Below are positions 12,213 through 25,700 of a stretch of 64,000 nt of DNA, one piece after another. The number at the start of each line of letters is the position of its first letter. Position 1 is the first letter of the stretch. A program made the position numbers and the translations under genes. This stretch comes from Phyto melanocephala (lineage: Eukaryota > Arthropoda > Insecta > Diptera > Rhinophoridae): the NCBI GenBank assembly GCA_941918925.1, contig OW799235.1:109681076-109745075 (forward strand). Reading direction: 5' to 3'. The notes under the pieces are model-generated. The model was given only the letters and a program-made list of their open reading frames with translations. It was not told where the DNA came from and ran no database searches.

Positions 12213-13090
12213 ATAATAATTTCATTTGTGATTGTCGCCTGCAATGGTTGTATGAATTGAAAAATCGTACACGTCATCCACAGTTGCGTGACTCATTGGA
12301 AAAATTTGTCTGCAATTTACAGGAGCCACATTTGCACAATTTCATTGAACCAGTGCCCAATCATGTGTTGCAGTTATTAAATGTGGGTGGCATAAATACG
12401 GCCCTAAGTGGCGGTGACCAGTTTATAAGTAAAAAACATCACACCAAAATACGCCAGGGAGCCCAAAGACGTAACAGCAAATTTGAAAGTCAAATTCAAT
12501 TAACAGATGATAGGCACGAACAAGAGCCAGCATTAGAAAATTCGGCTTCATTGAAGAAGAAACGTGCTCTGTCTCAATACCAGAATATGGACAATTTGGA
12601 TAGCAGCAGTAGCAGCAGTATTAGTACTAAGGACACCAGTCATACGCCTGTAGAAAGTCATTACATATTTGGGGGACCAGATAGTAACACTGGCATACAT
12701 AATGATTATTTTGACGCCAACTCAGAGGTCCTTTTGACACATCCTGTCAAAATGGAAGATGAATTAGAATTGATGAAACACAATGCTTTGTATGCACAAA
12801 ATAATGATGTTCTCACATCTCAAAGTCACAATCATTTAGAAGGAGTAGATTTAATGCCGGTACAAGCCTTGGCCATACCAGTACGTCTATTCTTACTAAA
12901 ACCAGAGCGCCTGCCCTGTCATGAAGAGTTGAGTGATCCCACTGAATTGCCGCTGTCCAGAGATCTTATGGATGCACGCAGCAGTAATGTGCAGGTGTTG
13001 TCAGCCTCAACCAATAGTTCGATAAGTAAATATTCTTTTAACATTTTGTGGCTGATATTGGCCATTGTCTATGGTACCCAAGTTGGCTAA
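12213..13090 (+). CDS. Con: Last exon of a GPI-anchored leucine-rich-repeat cell-surface protein, Connectin-like
   Basis: About 291 residues are encoded, ending at TAA 13088-13090. I start it at the splice acceptor rather than at the in-frame ATG at 12164, which lies in the intron. Residues 1-60 form an LRR C-terminal cap: NNFICDCRLQWLYELKNRTR, with C-x-C and a further Cys in FVCNLQEP. Then comes a hydrophilic Ser-rich and acidic linker (SSSSSS run near residue 130), and last a short hydrophobic tail (FNILWLILAIVYG) with no charged residues after it, preceded by small residues (SASTNSS). That is the pattern of a GPI-attachment signal rather than a transmembrane segment with a cytoplasmic tail. 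The LRRs themselves must lie in upstream exons. In flies, Connectin is a GPI-linked homophilic adhesion protein of motor neurons and muscles, and length and layout fit its C-terminal region. The symbol is tentative: the alternative is another GPI-linked LRR protein. A fourth cap cysteine is not at the usual place; the next Cys is in RLPCHEEL, about 190 residues on. Confidence 0.85.
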
Positions 13091-13560
13091 GAAGGTTTAA
13101 AAGTCTAAACTTAACTCACTCATATTCATTCACACATACCAAAGTTTAGTTTTATTTCATGCATTCACAAGTACACTCACACGGAAAGGGTTTGAATTAA
13201 GCAACAACGGGTTTATAACATAAATATTTTTTTTTTATACTCATTTAAGGGTCATCACGATTTTTCATTGATAAAGATATACATAAAAGAAATATACTAA
13301 ATATAAGCTAAATAAGTACTAATTTTTAAAACTCACCTTGTGTTCTTAATCATACAAAAAAGGAAACAAAAGTAAAATTTAAAATAAATACAAAAATTAT
13401 TAGTTAGGTCTCTTAACTTTTGTGCTTTTTGATATAAATGTAAAAACTTTATTGTTTAAAAATTATTTAATTATTTTTCATTCACGCTTTTTATTTTACA
13501 TATTTTGTAATACACATTTTTTCAATAAATTAAGATCTCTATACATAACTAAATAAAAAA
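13091..13560 (+). other. Probable 3' UTR with candidate polyadenylation signals
   Basis: AT-rich sequence follows the stop codon. AATAAA occurs at 13383-13388, 13524-13529 and 13552-13557. Which one is used cannot be told from sequence. Confidence 0.5.
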
Positions 13561-15789
13561 AACTTTAGTTTAATACCATTAATTAAGCAAACAAACTTTA
13601 ATGCCTAATTGCTTGCAACATATAATTAAGCCATTTAATTTCCATAATTTTTTTAAGAACAAAAAAAAACATCGGAAAATGCCAAAGCAGTCCAACAGTT
13701 TATTACATAAGACTTAATTTGTAAATACACTGATCATCAGAAAAAACACAAAAATTAATTAATAAAAATTAAATACACTTAAAACGAAAACCAAATTATT
13801 TTATCAAAATTTTTTTATTATTTATTTTTAGTGAGACTTAAAAGGGTTAACAAAAATTTAAATTGAGGTGTAAAAAGAATTTTTTATTAATAATAGAAAC
13901 ATAAAGGAAATATATAGTAAATAGCTTTCAAAATCCTTGAAAAAATATCGGAATTACATTTCGTGAACCTATAATATTTAAAAAGAATTGTATTTCTAGT
14001 TTTTAGATTTCTGAAGGATACCAAATGGAAATTTCCTTTTTATAGATTTACTTGTATATTTCAAAAATACCGCTGCATATAAAATTGTTTTACTTAAATA
14101 ACCGTTAAAAAAAAAGAACAAATTTGAATGTCTTTACTGATACAAAATACACAATAATACCTTACAATTGATTCCCAAATGTCCTGTTAAAAAATAAGAT
14201 TGTCTTAAGCACTGAAGATCGAAGTACACAGTTTTGTTATACCTGATCTATAGATAAGTGCAAATATTAGAAGCTCTTATGTTCACAAGGTATTCAAAAA
14301 TGGTAATTTGTTGTCTAAAATCACAAAAACTTGTTCAAATACAATTGTGCGAAGATTTGTTCTACAAATTTTATAGTTTTTTTTTATTTTAAATAAAGGG
14401 ATCTCCTCTTTCTTTTGTCCATAAAGTGTTCTTAAATGGTAACTTGTTTAAAAAAACAAGAACTTGTTCAAATTCAATTGTGCGAAGATTTGTTCTACAA
14501 ATTTTATAGTTTTTTTATTTTAAATACAGAGATCTCTTAAAAATAGGTGACAGAGTAAATCCAGCAACATAATAATAATTAAATTTCAATCTCATAACTC
14601 AGCCTTACAATGCTAGATTCCTATTAGAGAAATGTTTATAACATTTTTCCAACTTTGTGGGCTGTAATGATCGAATTTCTGACCCCGAGTTAAAGGCATC
14701 TCTTGCGCTTATTCACATATACCTACTCGTATAAATAATTCAAAAAAAAAAGCAGTCACGTGCTGACGAATCTGGCAAACCGACTGATCAATTCACTTTC
14801 GAATTTCTGCAAATTATTCGCATTCCAAGAATTTGAATTAAAAATGCTCTGCGTTAAGAGCAGGACATAATAAATATTGTATAAAAAATCGCTCTGTATT
14901 TGCAGTTATTGTATGTAATGCGTGTATAGTAAACCTGTCTATGATCGCTAGTTAAAACACAGCGAGTGGAGAAGAATTTAGAAATGGAGCTGCCTAGGTG
15001 ATCCGATGTAATTTTTACCAAAACCTTAAACTATAACTAAAACTATAATCTACCTTCTCGTATAGTGATTAACGGTAGGTCGATGGGACCCGCTAGCTTC
15101 AGTGGTTTGGGGAGGTGCATGCCCCCCGTCATATTATTATTATTACAGAGTCCCGGAAATAAAGTGGTGCTTACAAATATGAGAAAAAAAACTTTATTTT
15201 GACTATTGACGTTACCAAATTTGAATATTCAAATGCATTTTTGAAATACAAAAATAAATTTTAAGAACTGCGTATCTCATAAATTCTACTATTTGGATTG
15301 TGCTAACACATTTTTGAGAAAAAAATTATATAATTTGTTACATTACCAGCAGTCCTCCTATTTCTATTATCGATTAAATAAGGTCGAATGATATTTTCAG
15401 ATGTAATGCCATACAATACTGTAAAGATAATAGGATGCAACTGGGACTAATAATTTTCTCTAGGAACTTTCAAACAATTAAGACATTTCAATTACCTACA
15501 GCTTATTTGAAAAATTATACATCTTATAAAGTTCGTCAATCAGAATAAGATTTTCTAACCAACTGTTGAAATTAAACCGCAAACTTTAGATTTTGCCAAT
15601 GATCTGTGAGTTTTAATTCTTACACCAATTGCAGCTTATAAGGGAATGGCAATAAATCTGTTTAAAATGCATCTTTATATACTTCTAGAGGGGATACCAA
15701 AGTAGACCTTCTTCTCCCTTTTCGTCGATATATTTTCATAGTGTTTGCAAGGATACCAAAGAGGTATCACTGGCCTCACCGAGACCCAC
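13561..15789. other. Intergenic sequence with no gene recognised
   Basis: AT-rich, apart from the tandem duplication at 14281-14546 and a GC-richer patch around 15075-15130 with no coding character. Possibly transposon debris. Confidence 0.5.
14281..14546. repeat. Tandem duplication, about 133-bp unit, two copies
   Basis: The block CAATTGTGCGAAGATTTGTT, followed by CTACAAATTTTATAGTTTTT, occurs at about 14343 and again about 133 bases later. The upstream AAATGGTAA(T/C)TTGTT is repeated with the same spacing. The core is nearly identical and the edges have diverged, so it is a moderately recent local duplication. Confidence 0.85.
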
Positions 15790-16520
15790 TGCCACTTCAG
15801 GCGTTTTCTCTAGACTAAAATTGTAGAATGATGATTACTTACAATTGTCACCACTGCATCCTTCATAATCGTCGACATCTGCTCCATAATACTCACATCC
15901 AGTCAGTGCTTGCCGATGATGGTCTGTTGCCAGCCACTGCCGTGCACTCGCACACTACATGCGCTACCGTCTCAGTAGTTTCAAGGCACATTCTGCAAAA
16001 ATTATACTCTATAATTTTAATCTTATGCAGGTGATACCATATCTCTTTCTGAGTACTCTAAAAGCCATGTCAGATAAAACTTCGTCACTTTGCGTGACAT
16101 TTCTAACTTTGACAGAAAAGCGTGAGAGAAAAGGTGTATGTCACAATGAAAACTTTGACAACACTTACGAATTGTTCGTTTACCTATAAAGATTGCCAAA
16201 TATTGTCAAAGCACGCAAAAGAAGAGAGTTGGTTAACTTTAAGCTTCGCGCTGCGTTGAAAATGCTTTATGTGACATGTTTCATATAAGAATGACTATTT
16301 CATCTTAAATGTCAAAGCGAATTTCTAACGCAACGCTAAGCAAAAGTTCTATCTGACATGGCCTTGACTGCATTCCTGCCAAATGGCCCTATGAGCATCA
16401 TATATGCCTCTCTACATGTGGTTGTCTCCATCCACCTCTTCGGGTTAATGTAAGTTGCTATATGGGAACGATAACACTTTGCTCTACACGTTTAATACTT
16501 TCTGCACTGTGATTTTAGCA
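15790..16520 (-). pseudogene. C-terminal tail of an I/R1/LOA-like LINE, split by a MITE
   Basis: On the minus strand, the part right of 16362 reads RSHIATYINPKRWMETTTCR then EAYMMLIGPFGRNAVKA. The part left of 16064 reads WYHLHKIKIIEYNFCRMCLE then TTETVAHVVCECTAVAG before a stop. This is the segment after the RNase H domain of RNase H-bearing LINEs: a W…T..CR.A piece, then HLHKI…CRMC…ET..H..CEC with its Cys/His pattern. The two halves are separated by the inverted-repeat element at 16064-16362. Upstream domains are absent and the frame is broken. The exact clade (I, R1, LOA, Nimb) cannot be settled by eye. Confidence 0.75.
16064..16362. mobile_element. MITE inserted in the LINE tail
   Basis: Ends are inverted: left GCCATGTCAGATAAAACTT, right in reverse GCCATGTCAGATAGAACTT, 18 of 19 matching. 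The ~299-bp interior has no coding frame. It interrupts the LINE reading frame described for 15790-16520, so it inserted after the LINE. I could not find a clear target-site duplication, so the superfamily is undetermined. Confidence 0.7.
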
Positions 16521-19500
16521 ATTCTAACGGTTCGAGGCAAACATCTGACGATGCCATGTTGGTGGTAATGATAAACTTAAAAATGAATTAAAGCCTCAGA
16601 AAACGATTTTTGACGTTAAAATGCCAATTATACACTCTTTGCACAAAAATAAATAATCACTGATTTAAATAACTACAGTCTTATTTACTTTTTTTTTGTA
16701 TTACAATCACACCATTTTTTATATAATCGGAAAAAAATTTTTGGGCCCACCCTATAAATTGCAGCGCACTTAATGAAAAAATACAAAACTTTCAGGAGGT
16801 TAACTCAAAACAGAATTGGCATAGGGATATTTGAGATCTTGCATAATATTCATAGACCTTTGGATATGTCGCTTTCCACCATTTAACAAATCTTTTTAAT
16901 ACTTTTGATTTGATATCAAATTTGCATAAGACTAAACTGAAAGTAGTCTGACTTTGCAGAAACTAGTACAATGGGCTCAATAGAAAAACAAAAATTAAAG
17001 CTTTAGACTATTTACCCTATACAGTTAAATAGCTTATGTTTAGTTTTAAAGAGATTAAAATTAGTAAAAAGGCATAGGGAAATTAATTCTGTTTTATAAA
17101 ATATCATCAGCAGACTTATGTAAAATACTACCAGGACAACTTTATTTTTTTTACATATTAATGCCTGGGACAACAGATACATAACAAAAAGAAGGAATAT
17201 AATTACGCCAAGTGGGCCAAAATAATATTTGCATAAAAATGAAACTAAAAGGCTTTGAACAAAACAAAGTTCTTAACTTAAAATAAATGCAAGTCGATAA
17301 CGAACACAAAAAGTGGTCAGAATATTTCAAAATCAAATATATAACAGAATGAAATTAATAACGAATCCGTACCTATGCTATGCCTTTGAATTTTTTTTTA
17401 AATTTTTGAAGTCATCAGTATCTTTAAGCCCGTTTATTATCGCATAGTTAAACAAATAAAGCAAACGTATTCCCTGTTTTATTTAAAATCTTTCCCACAA
17501 ATGGTTTTGTAAATTTAAATATCTAAATTATATAGAAGATCTCCATGTAGGGAGCATTGTTTCCAGCTGTTACACATTAGGACTTGCTTAAACGTAATTA
17601 TAAACAAGTAAAATATTGCTAAATTGATAAAAAAAATATAGCACAAAAGGGGTATGTTATACTATAAACATTTTAGTGAAGTTTTACTTATTTTTAGTAA
17701 AAATATTGCACTCCTTTTTAAATGTTACTTTTAAAAGAAGCTTTCAAAAATGTGTTTCAGTAACAAAACATTTACTGGAAACCGATTTTGAGAGCACCTA
17801 ACCAATTTAAAAACTTTGCTTCCAAGGAGCGTTTCTTATATCGCTTAATTTGTGCTTGGCAGTTTCAACAGACCTTGTAGAGGGCACGATTTTTATACAT
17901 CATGTTCGATTTATTAGGTTAGTTTTTTATAATCAATTACCACTAATGTTAAACCTACTAAAGGGCAGTTAAACTATGATTCCTTTTGGACAAGCAATTT
18001 AAATTAAGACGTTTGTTGTTGCATTTTTGTATGCAAAAAGATTTAGAATTTTCATGTGTGTAATACGAAAAGTGAAAAAAGTCTGTACTGTCTACAGAAT
18101 TCAATAGCTTTATGGTGGACATACAATTATTATTATTTCCCGTAGCTGCATTTAAACAATGTCAGGCCGATGACAGAGTGAACGCTAAAAGTGATGTAAT
18201 GATAGAAGTAATAGTAGCTTGCGCCATATCTAGCTAGAGGAAGTTAGAGTGAATGTTAAATTAAACAAAGCGACTTCAGTTATTTCTATTTATTTATTTG
18301 TAGAGTTTTACACCTTATTTTTTATTAAATGTGGATTCCTACGATGAGTTCTTAATGACAGTTAATACATAAATGCAGAAGGCGAGTTAACTTGGGTTAC
18401 AAATTTTCTTTTATGTATTTCAAACCTTCTTATTTAACGCACAAATTGCTTCTATTTTGTTAAATTTCTTATTTAATTATTTACGCACAAAATCTTCAAA
18501 TGATCACAAATATAGAAAGGAAAATAATGTCAAAAACCGTTGTTCAAATGCAAAACAAGGCAAAAAAAAATATGACAAAAAAATAATTAAAATGAAAAGA
18601 AGAAACTACAACGTATTAGAAACTATTACACAATTTTTTTTAAATCACCAAAATGCATTAAGTTTTGTTTGCACTAAAGCATCTTTTGAGCAATCATATA
18701 GAAGACAAAATCAGATGTTTATAACACATTCTAGTGCTATCTTACATTAAAGCTTCTAACCGCCAGTGGCCTTGAAAAAATATCCACTTTTCGATCGTCT
18801 TATGTTACAGATAACAGTTAAGTAAGTCTAGAAAACTGCTAAATTAACTGGCATTTTCTACGAAGGATAACAGAAAATATTTAAAAATTCTTAGCACACT
18901 ACATTGTTTAAATCCAACAGAACTTTTCTTATAGTTTACTTTGTTTCCAGTTAGCTAAATTATAGAAAAATTTTCCTTTTATTGATATTATCTTATTACG
19001 AATGTGATCTATTGTAGCTGTAATGGACTGATTAAAGCATAGATACTCCTACACAATGCAGTCATGGACCATGTTATTTTCAAAAAATTATTTACAGCTA
19101 ATAGTAGTGTATTAAGGTTGAGGCGATTACATTTATTGCATGCGTTTTTTATAAAAAACTGATAAACTGTATTTAAGACTACTTCGCTCTAATGAATATA
19201 ATGGGATATAAGGTTCAAACTTAATGTTAAAATCTCTATGTTTTCTTCGTATAATTGATTCCTTTGCACTAGTTAAAGGTTTTTCCAATATTACGTTACA
19301 GAAAATGCAGTCATTATGGACTGATCGGCGGCACAAGCACAGACACTGAATATTATAGTTAAACCCCAAAACTAGCAAAGTGAAATTCATATTTTCTATA
19401 CCACTATTTCAATAATTGAAAAAATTTAATTTTTATTTAAATTTTGTAATAAACCTATGTCAACTACAAATAATATTTTTATATAGAATATTTTAGGTTA

Positions 19501-22254
19501 ATATTTGTATACAACACTTTAATGATCTTTCGCTTTTTTATAATGTGGATTTAAAATTTTTTGATTAACAAATTATTTTTTCTTAAAATCTCTAATGTTT
19601 TGAGGACAATTTTTACTAAATTATTTATCTACATATTTCGGACTTGAGTTAATATATTTTCAATTTCTCTTAACGAAGAAATTAATTTTCTTTTTTGATA
19701 ATGACGTCAGGATAAAACTAGTTGTCTAATTAATTTTTTTATTATCAAAAAAAAAATTTTATATTTTTTTATAGCGGAATTAAAAATAAATGAACTCAAG
19801 CCAGAATTAAATAACTTAATTTTGAAAAAATATTTACTTTACATATAAAGGCTAATTTTATAAATCACTTTCCCTCACTTCAGTAACTTTTTCAAAGAGA
19901 CAAAAAAATAATAAAAAAAATTAAAAAGAAAGTCATTTGGAAATATTATTGAAATTTGTAATAAAAAAAAAATTAATAACATTTGAGGTATATCCTGTAA
20001 CGTTTTCTTAAAAACCTTACAACTATGAATGGGTGATGGAAATAAATTTAACAAAAATGTTCTATTAAGACATTTACCATAAAAGAAGTTGTAAACTACG
20101 AAGTCTTTTATACGGTAAATGATAAGCTTTTTAATGCTTTTTAAAACTCAGCAAAAATAAATACAATTTCTAAAATCAAACAACAATTTTCCTTTATATT
20201 TTAAGATATACCATATTTGAGAAACAGTGTAATATTTATGAAAAAATTCGAAATCAAAATTAAATGTTTGGTGTCGCAAAGCAAAGTCGCTAAACAAAAC
20301 TAATAACAATTATATGAAAATATTTATAAATGGACATCGCTTCCAGATCTATATTAATTTTAATTTTTTTTTTAATACAATTTTAAAAATTTTGCCAAAA
20401 CTTTTTTTTTAATTTTTAATGCAATTCTAAACTCAATAAACAAATTCTAAAATCTTTTTATTTATATTCCAGTCTTAATATTGTATGCAGAAAAAGAATT
20501 TTTCTTTTGGCAATACAAATAAATTAAACACTACAATGCATTCATAAATAAATTAGTTTTAATAAGTAGGAAAGTAGGAAAGATAACTTATGTTTAATGT
20601 GTTTTTTTTTGTGATAATATTTTCCATTAAAAATATTGTTTTTGTTTTAAATTGCATTATTTTACTAGAGTTTTAGTTAGTTTTACAATTGTGCAGTAAG
20701 ATTTAAAAACCCTAACACTTATACAAACATCAGAAGAAGAAAAAACAACATTTACTTATCCTAGTTGCAGTGTAATATTATACACAAATAGACAAACGTA
20801 TAAACTCATTTATTCATACACATCTCTCTTCATAATTTTTTCTTTTTGTTGTTAATTCTTTTTTTTAGGTCAAACACTGTGTAAATACATGTGTATGTCT
20901 TTATCTATCTAACTACTCTCTACATTAAATGTAAGATAAACTAAAGATAGTTTTTAGTTTTAGAGTCTGCAAGTATAAAACAAAATATATACATATAAAG
21001 TTCAACATCTACATCTACAAATACAACGGTATAAAAAAAATTAAATAAAACTGTAAAAAATATATAAAAGATTCAAATACAAAACAAAATTTTTTTTAAA
21101 GATAAAATAGAATAAAAAAATGAAAAATAATTGTATGAAACTAAAGTAAAAACACAAGTTAAACAAATCCCATAGTCGGCCAAAGACCGACAATAAATAA
21201 AAATCCTACACTAAACTGTACTAATGAGCAGGTCATGTACTGCGGGTTTATCTGCTGAATGTAAAATATACAAGCAAAAATTAAATACCATAAATTATTT
21301 AATTCCATTTAAATTTGTTATTGGCAAAAGGAAATTTTAATTTAATTTTAGTTTTTAAACTATAAAAAACTTAATGCAGTAGGAATTTTGATTTTTGACT
21401 GAAAAAATTCAACAGTTGAAATGTAAAAACTTTTTCTTTAAGTTAAAGCAGTCCAACTCCAAAAGAAGTTTTAAAATCTGAAAACTATAATTTAATATTA
21501 TAAATTCCTATGGTCATTGTAATTCAATCAAAATCCATTTGCAATTTAAAAACGTTTTTAAAAATTCACTTTTTCTACTTATGCGCTTTGTAAATGCTTA
21601 GCAGTATTGACAGCAGCAGGGCAAATAATATATTTAAATCATTGATAATATTATTATTATTACGAGAACATATATGTAGGTATGCTCACATTAGGCAAAT
21701 ACATGACGAAACAAAATTTATCACTAAAAAGTATAATTTTTAGCTCTTATAAATAAAAGTTTATATTATTGTAAGTTTTCTTAATTTAAACCAATTGCAA
21801 TACCACTTCATTACATTAGGTTGTGGCTTTATTTCCTGTAAGGAAAATCATACAAAATGACACTAATATTGGTCAAAAACAGCAGTTACGTAATTTGGGC
21901 ATATATTTGTTACTTAAATTAAATTAAGTCATTTTAATTCTCATGTTAAAAAATAATATATTTAGATCATGATTCTTCACTTTCTTCCCTGATTGGAATT
22001 CAAAAATGTTGTGGACTTATAATCTCATCATAAATATCAAGATTTTTCATTTAATAATATTTATTTATGTTAGTGGGTCAACGATACAACATATTTGCAA
22101 ACAAGGACTCAGCAGTATATAACTTATTGCAGAGAGATCATGATATGCTAAAGCTTTTTAATAAAATACAGCATGACTTATATAAATTTATATATAAACA
22201 GCGTGATAACTATAAACTTTGCATGCAAGGTAAAAGTTGAAGTTGAATTTAAAT
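16521..22254. other. Long gene-poor AT-rich stretch
   Basis: Nothing with protein character on either strand. The longest open frame (18457-18750) is Lys/Asn-rich and looks like chance in AT-rich DNA. A weak inverted pair (AAAACAGAATT near 16807, and its reverse complement near 17087) hints at a degraded element but is too poor to call. Confidence 0.5.
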
Positions 22255-22700
22255 TTATTTATTTATTTAAATTTGGCACCCTAGCCTATAGGCCATAATC
22301 GGCTACAAACTTCTACTAAAAAAAATTACAATGCTTTTTACTTAAACTATAAAAATATAATGTAATAATTTAAATATAAGTACAAAGGAATTAAAAATAT
22401 AATGACAAGAAAATTGCACAGAAAATATAAACCAAACTAACCAAACTTAAGACCAAGATTGAAATAACATTTCATGGCAACCACGTATGTCTTAAAATCA
22501 AATTTTTCAGGAGAGCTACAAAACCGTGTTAGTGCTGAACGATTATTGAATATATATAGAAGTTAAGTTGTTATTCCACTAAAATAATTGGAATGGGCCT
22601 ATCTTATTTGAGAAATTTTTAAACCCGAGTAAATGCCGTCTTAAATCAAGCAATATGGCATTTTTAACTCAAAATCGTATAAAATGAACATACGCGGTTG
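22255..22700 (-). pseudogene. 3' end of a LINE with (TAAA)n tail, strongly decayed
   Basis: On the minus strand the sequence ends in CCTATAGGCTAGGGTGCCAA followed by a TAAATAAATAAA tail, the style of fly Jockey/CR1-type LINE 3' ends. Upstream, a broken frame reads NNRSALTRFCSSPEKFDFKT then YVVAMKCYFNLGLKFG and a stop, consistent with the very C-terminus of the LINE protein. It is probably 5'-truncated; the 5' limit is approximate. Confidence 0.55.
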
Positions 22701-25700
22701 CCCATAAAAACGACAGATATGAACATGGATAGAGAATGGTCATGCAACATAACAAAGTAATTCAAGTCAATGCAAAAAACATAATTTATTGTATTTAGGT
22801 ATCACAACCAATTTTCTTGAGACTACTTTAACTTACTCGAGAATATTCGTATTTAATTCTAAAAACAACAGATTTCATTTATGAACCCATCGCTGAGCTC
22901 AGGAAAATTCCGAAAATGTAAAGAATCTTTAATTATGATATTTTTTTGTTTATTCATTTAATGATCTTGGTGGAATTGTTTCGCAGCAAAAAGTACTGAA
23001 TTCGAGAGAAGGAAAGAACCTGAGTAAGGAAGAAATGTTTTTTGTACGTAATGTCCCACTCGGAAACTGTTTTTGATATTTTATATTATTACTTCTAACA
23101 TACTTACATACAAATAATTTCTCCAAATTACGTACGATGCTCATTATAATTTTTTTTTAAGATGAGCTTAAACCATGCCTACTTTATATGATTCAAGTAG
23201 AAGAAAAATGGCGATAGTAATTACTTTCCAACTATGTGACATCCCTTAAATATAAATTGAAAACAAATTGTTGTAAGTGTTTTGTAAAAAATTATTGTAG
23301 AAATTATCAACAAAATGTGTGCAACTACTATTACGTACAACTCCAATGTGAAGCTTGTGAATTGAGCAAATGTATTTACTATCAAATCAATTGTTAAAAC
23401 GAAAAGTATATTCTCTAAAATATTTGCTTTCCGTTAACTGCATACTTGCAAGACAAGATTTTATTTTATTTTGAGTTAAAATATCTCTGGCTTGCACAAC
23501 TTAGAGTACATACTTAGAGTTGCATACTTAGAGTACCTTCAAAAAATGCGAATTTAAGACTAAATTAATATCTACTGAGTTGCTCATAAATATTTAACAA
23601 GCTTGCGATGTTGCATACACGGAAATTACTTGCAATGGAATGTTTAATTAAGTTAGTCTTACTATATTTCCTTCTCACTTGTTGCGAAATTTTTCAGCAG
23701 TGCTTAAGATAGACATATAAGCTGCTTCTGGCAGAGTTGAATTAACCGATTTATAAGTTTGCTATTTAAAAAGGGCTTTTTGGCAATTAAATTGTTTTTT
23801 GGTAAATATCTATTAAACGAATTATCACAACTATGGTATTGTGTCAATTTATCTTGTTAAGCACAAGAAACACCGATCTTAAGTTAATGTGCGCCTTAGA
23901 AGGCTTCTGAAACTTTTTTCAATTACATACATTTATAAGTTTCCAAAAAATATTTAATAAAATTTACTTTCTTAGATTATAAAATCTTACCTCAAAAGCC
24001 ATATACAGTACTGACATAAATAATATCATACTATAAAATTCATTTACCGTAATCACTTTGCTTTTGCAATATTTCAAGTGATTACAGTGCATTTGCGTAT
24101 ATAAATTGTTACTTTAAATATAAAATTAATACAAAACAATCGAACGTTTGGTAGTTTAAAAAATTAATCGTCCAATGAAGTACCAATATGGAGAAGATCT
24201 TTGTAACTTGTAACTGCCCTCAATTTTCCCCACATTTCCTTTAGTTTTTCAAACATCCCTTTTTGACCCTTCATGAAGATTCTTTTTGAAGGATTATTTC
24301 CATGATTGATTTATTTTCTTATATGACAAGTTTAAGGAGGAAATGTTTTTTCATCAGGCAGAATATTGATCCCATCATAACCAATAATTTTTGCTTTAAC
24401 ATTCTACAAATTAAGAACTTAATAACGAATTTCATAGCTATAAAAAATCAGTTTAGCATATATTTTCCATACGAATAATTACTAAAAATATTTACGGAGG
24501 TGCTAAAAATATAGAAAAAAGTATTTAATATATTCAAAAAATCTTATTTTTTTATCTTAGCTGTCGAAGTCTAAGAATTCTCATTTTTCTCTTACCTAAT
24601 TATTTAAGATTTATTAAGATTAATACTAACGTGTTAAACAGTTTTAAATAAAATACCTCTACCTCCGAGTAGCTGATAAAAAACATGACTTGGAATCAAA
24701 TTTGTTTAACAATTTATATTAGTGGAGAATTCACAAGGTGTTTCAAATACCTTTCATTCATTTTAAAAATCTTGACACAATACGACACTTTTTTGTGAAT
24801 GCAACAAATATGACAAAAAAAAATAAATAGGGTTTCCCAAAAACTTACTCATAAATTTAATTTCGAAAAAAAAAATTCTTTTCAATATTTTCAATATTTC
24901 CACAATATAATAAGAACTTAATAATTTATAGAAGAAGAAAATTTTTTAAAAATTTTACATAAATTATGAACTTTTCAGATACAAACGTTCTCCACTAAAT
25001 TTTTCTGTAAAAGCAAAACTTGATAAACATTTTCTAACTTAATGATCATTTTCACCATATTTTATCAAAAATGTTGATATTAACAGTAACTGCAGATTTT
25101 TTTAACTTCAAGATTTCTTAAAATTGTGTTACATTTTGTTTAAAAATTTTATTATAGTTATTAACACTTAATAATAGTTTGATTTGTTTGAACACTAAGT
25201 TTCTGGGCTGCTTAAAAAAAACACATCCTATTAGTACATAATCTGCAATAGAAAAGTGTAAGTTTTTTTTTTTCAATATTTGTCACAAATTCATGATAAA
25301 TAAAATTAAACCTCCGATATGCTGGTGTTTCAATACTATATTAAATTTCATTATAGATATAAAAACGACTACACTCTTTTCTACTAAAACATATTTAAAA
25401 TTTAAGTTATTTAAGCTTAAGTAATTGTCAATATAGATTCAATTCGATAAAATCAATTTAATGCAAAAATTAAAGAAGATTGCTTGTAAAGTATAAATAA
25501 AATGCTTGTAACAAAATTTAAAACTCGTAGGTTAGTGTTAGCTAGTTAAGGTATAAGTTAATAAAAACGACATGAAAAATAATGTGTAAATATTTATTAA
25601 AAAACAATTGTAAATAAATTAAATGTATTAAATAAAAAAAAATTCTTTTTAAATTTATACAGTCCTAAGAAAAATAATATTTATTTTGTAATTAAACATT

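Noticed and set aside
16793..17100. Weak inverted pair around AAAACAGAATT
   Set aside because: Only about 11 bases match in AT-rich DNA; too weak for a MITE call.
18457..18750. 97-codon open frame, Lys/Asn-rich
   Set aside because: Composition follows the AT-rich DNA, there is no domain or signal, and the flanks show no splice or promoter structure. Probably chance.
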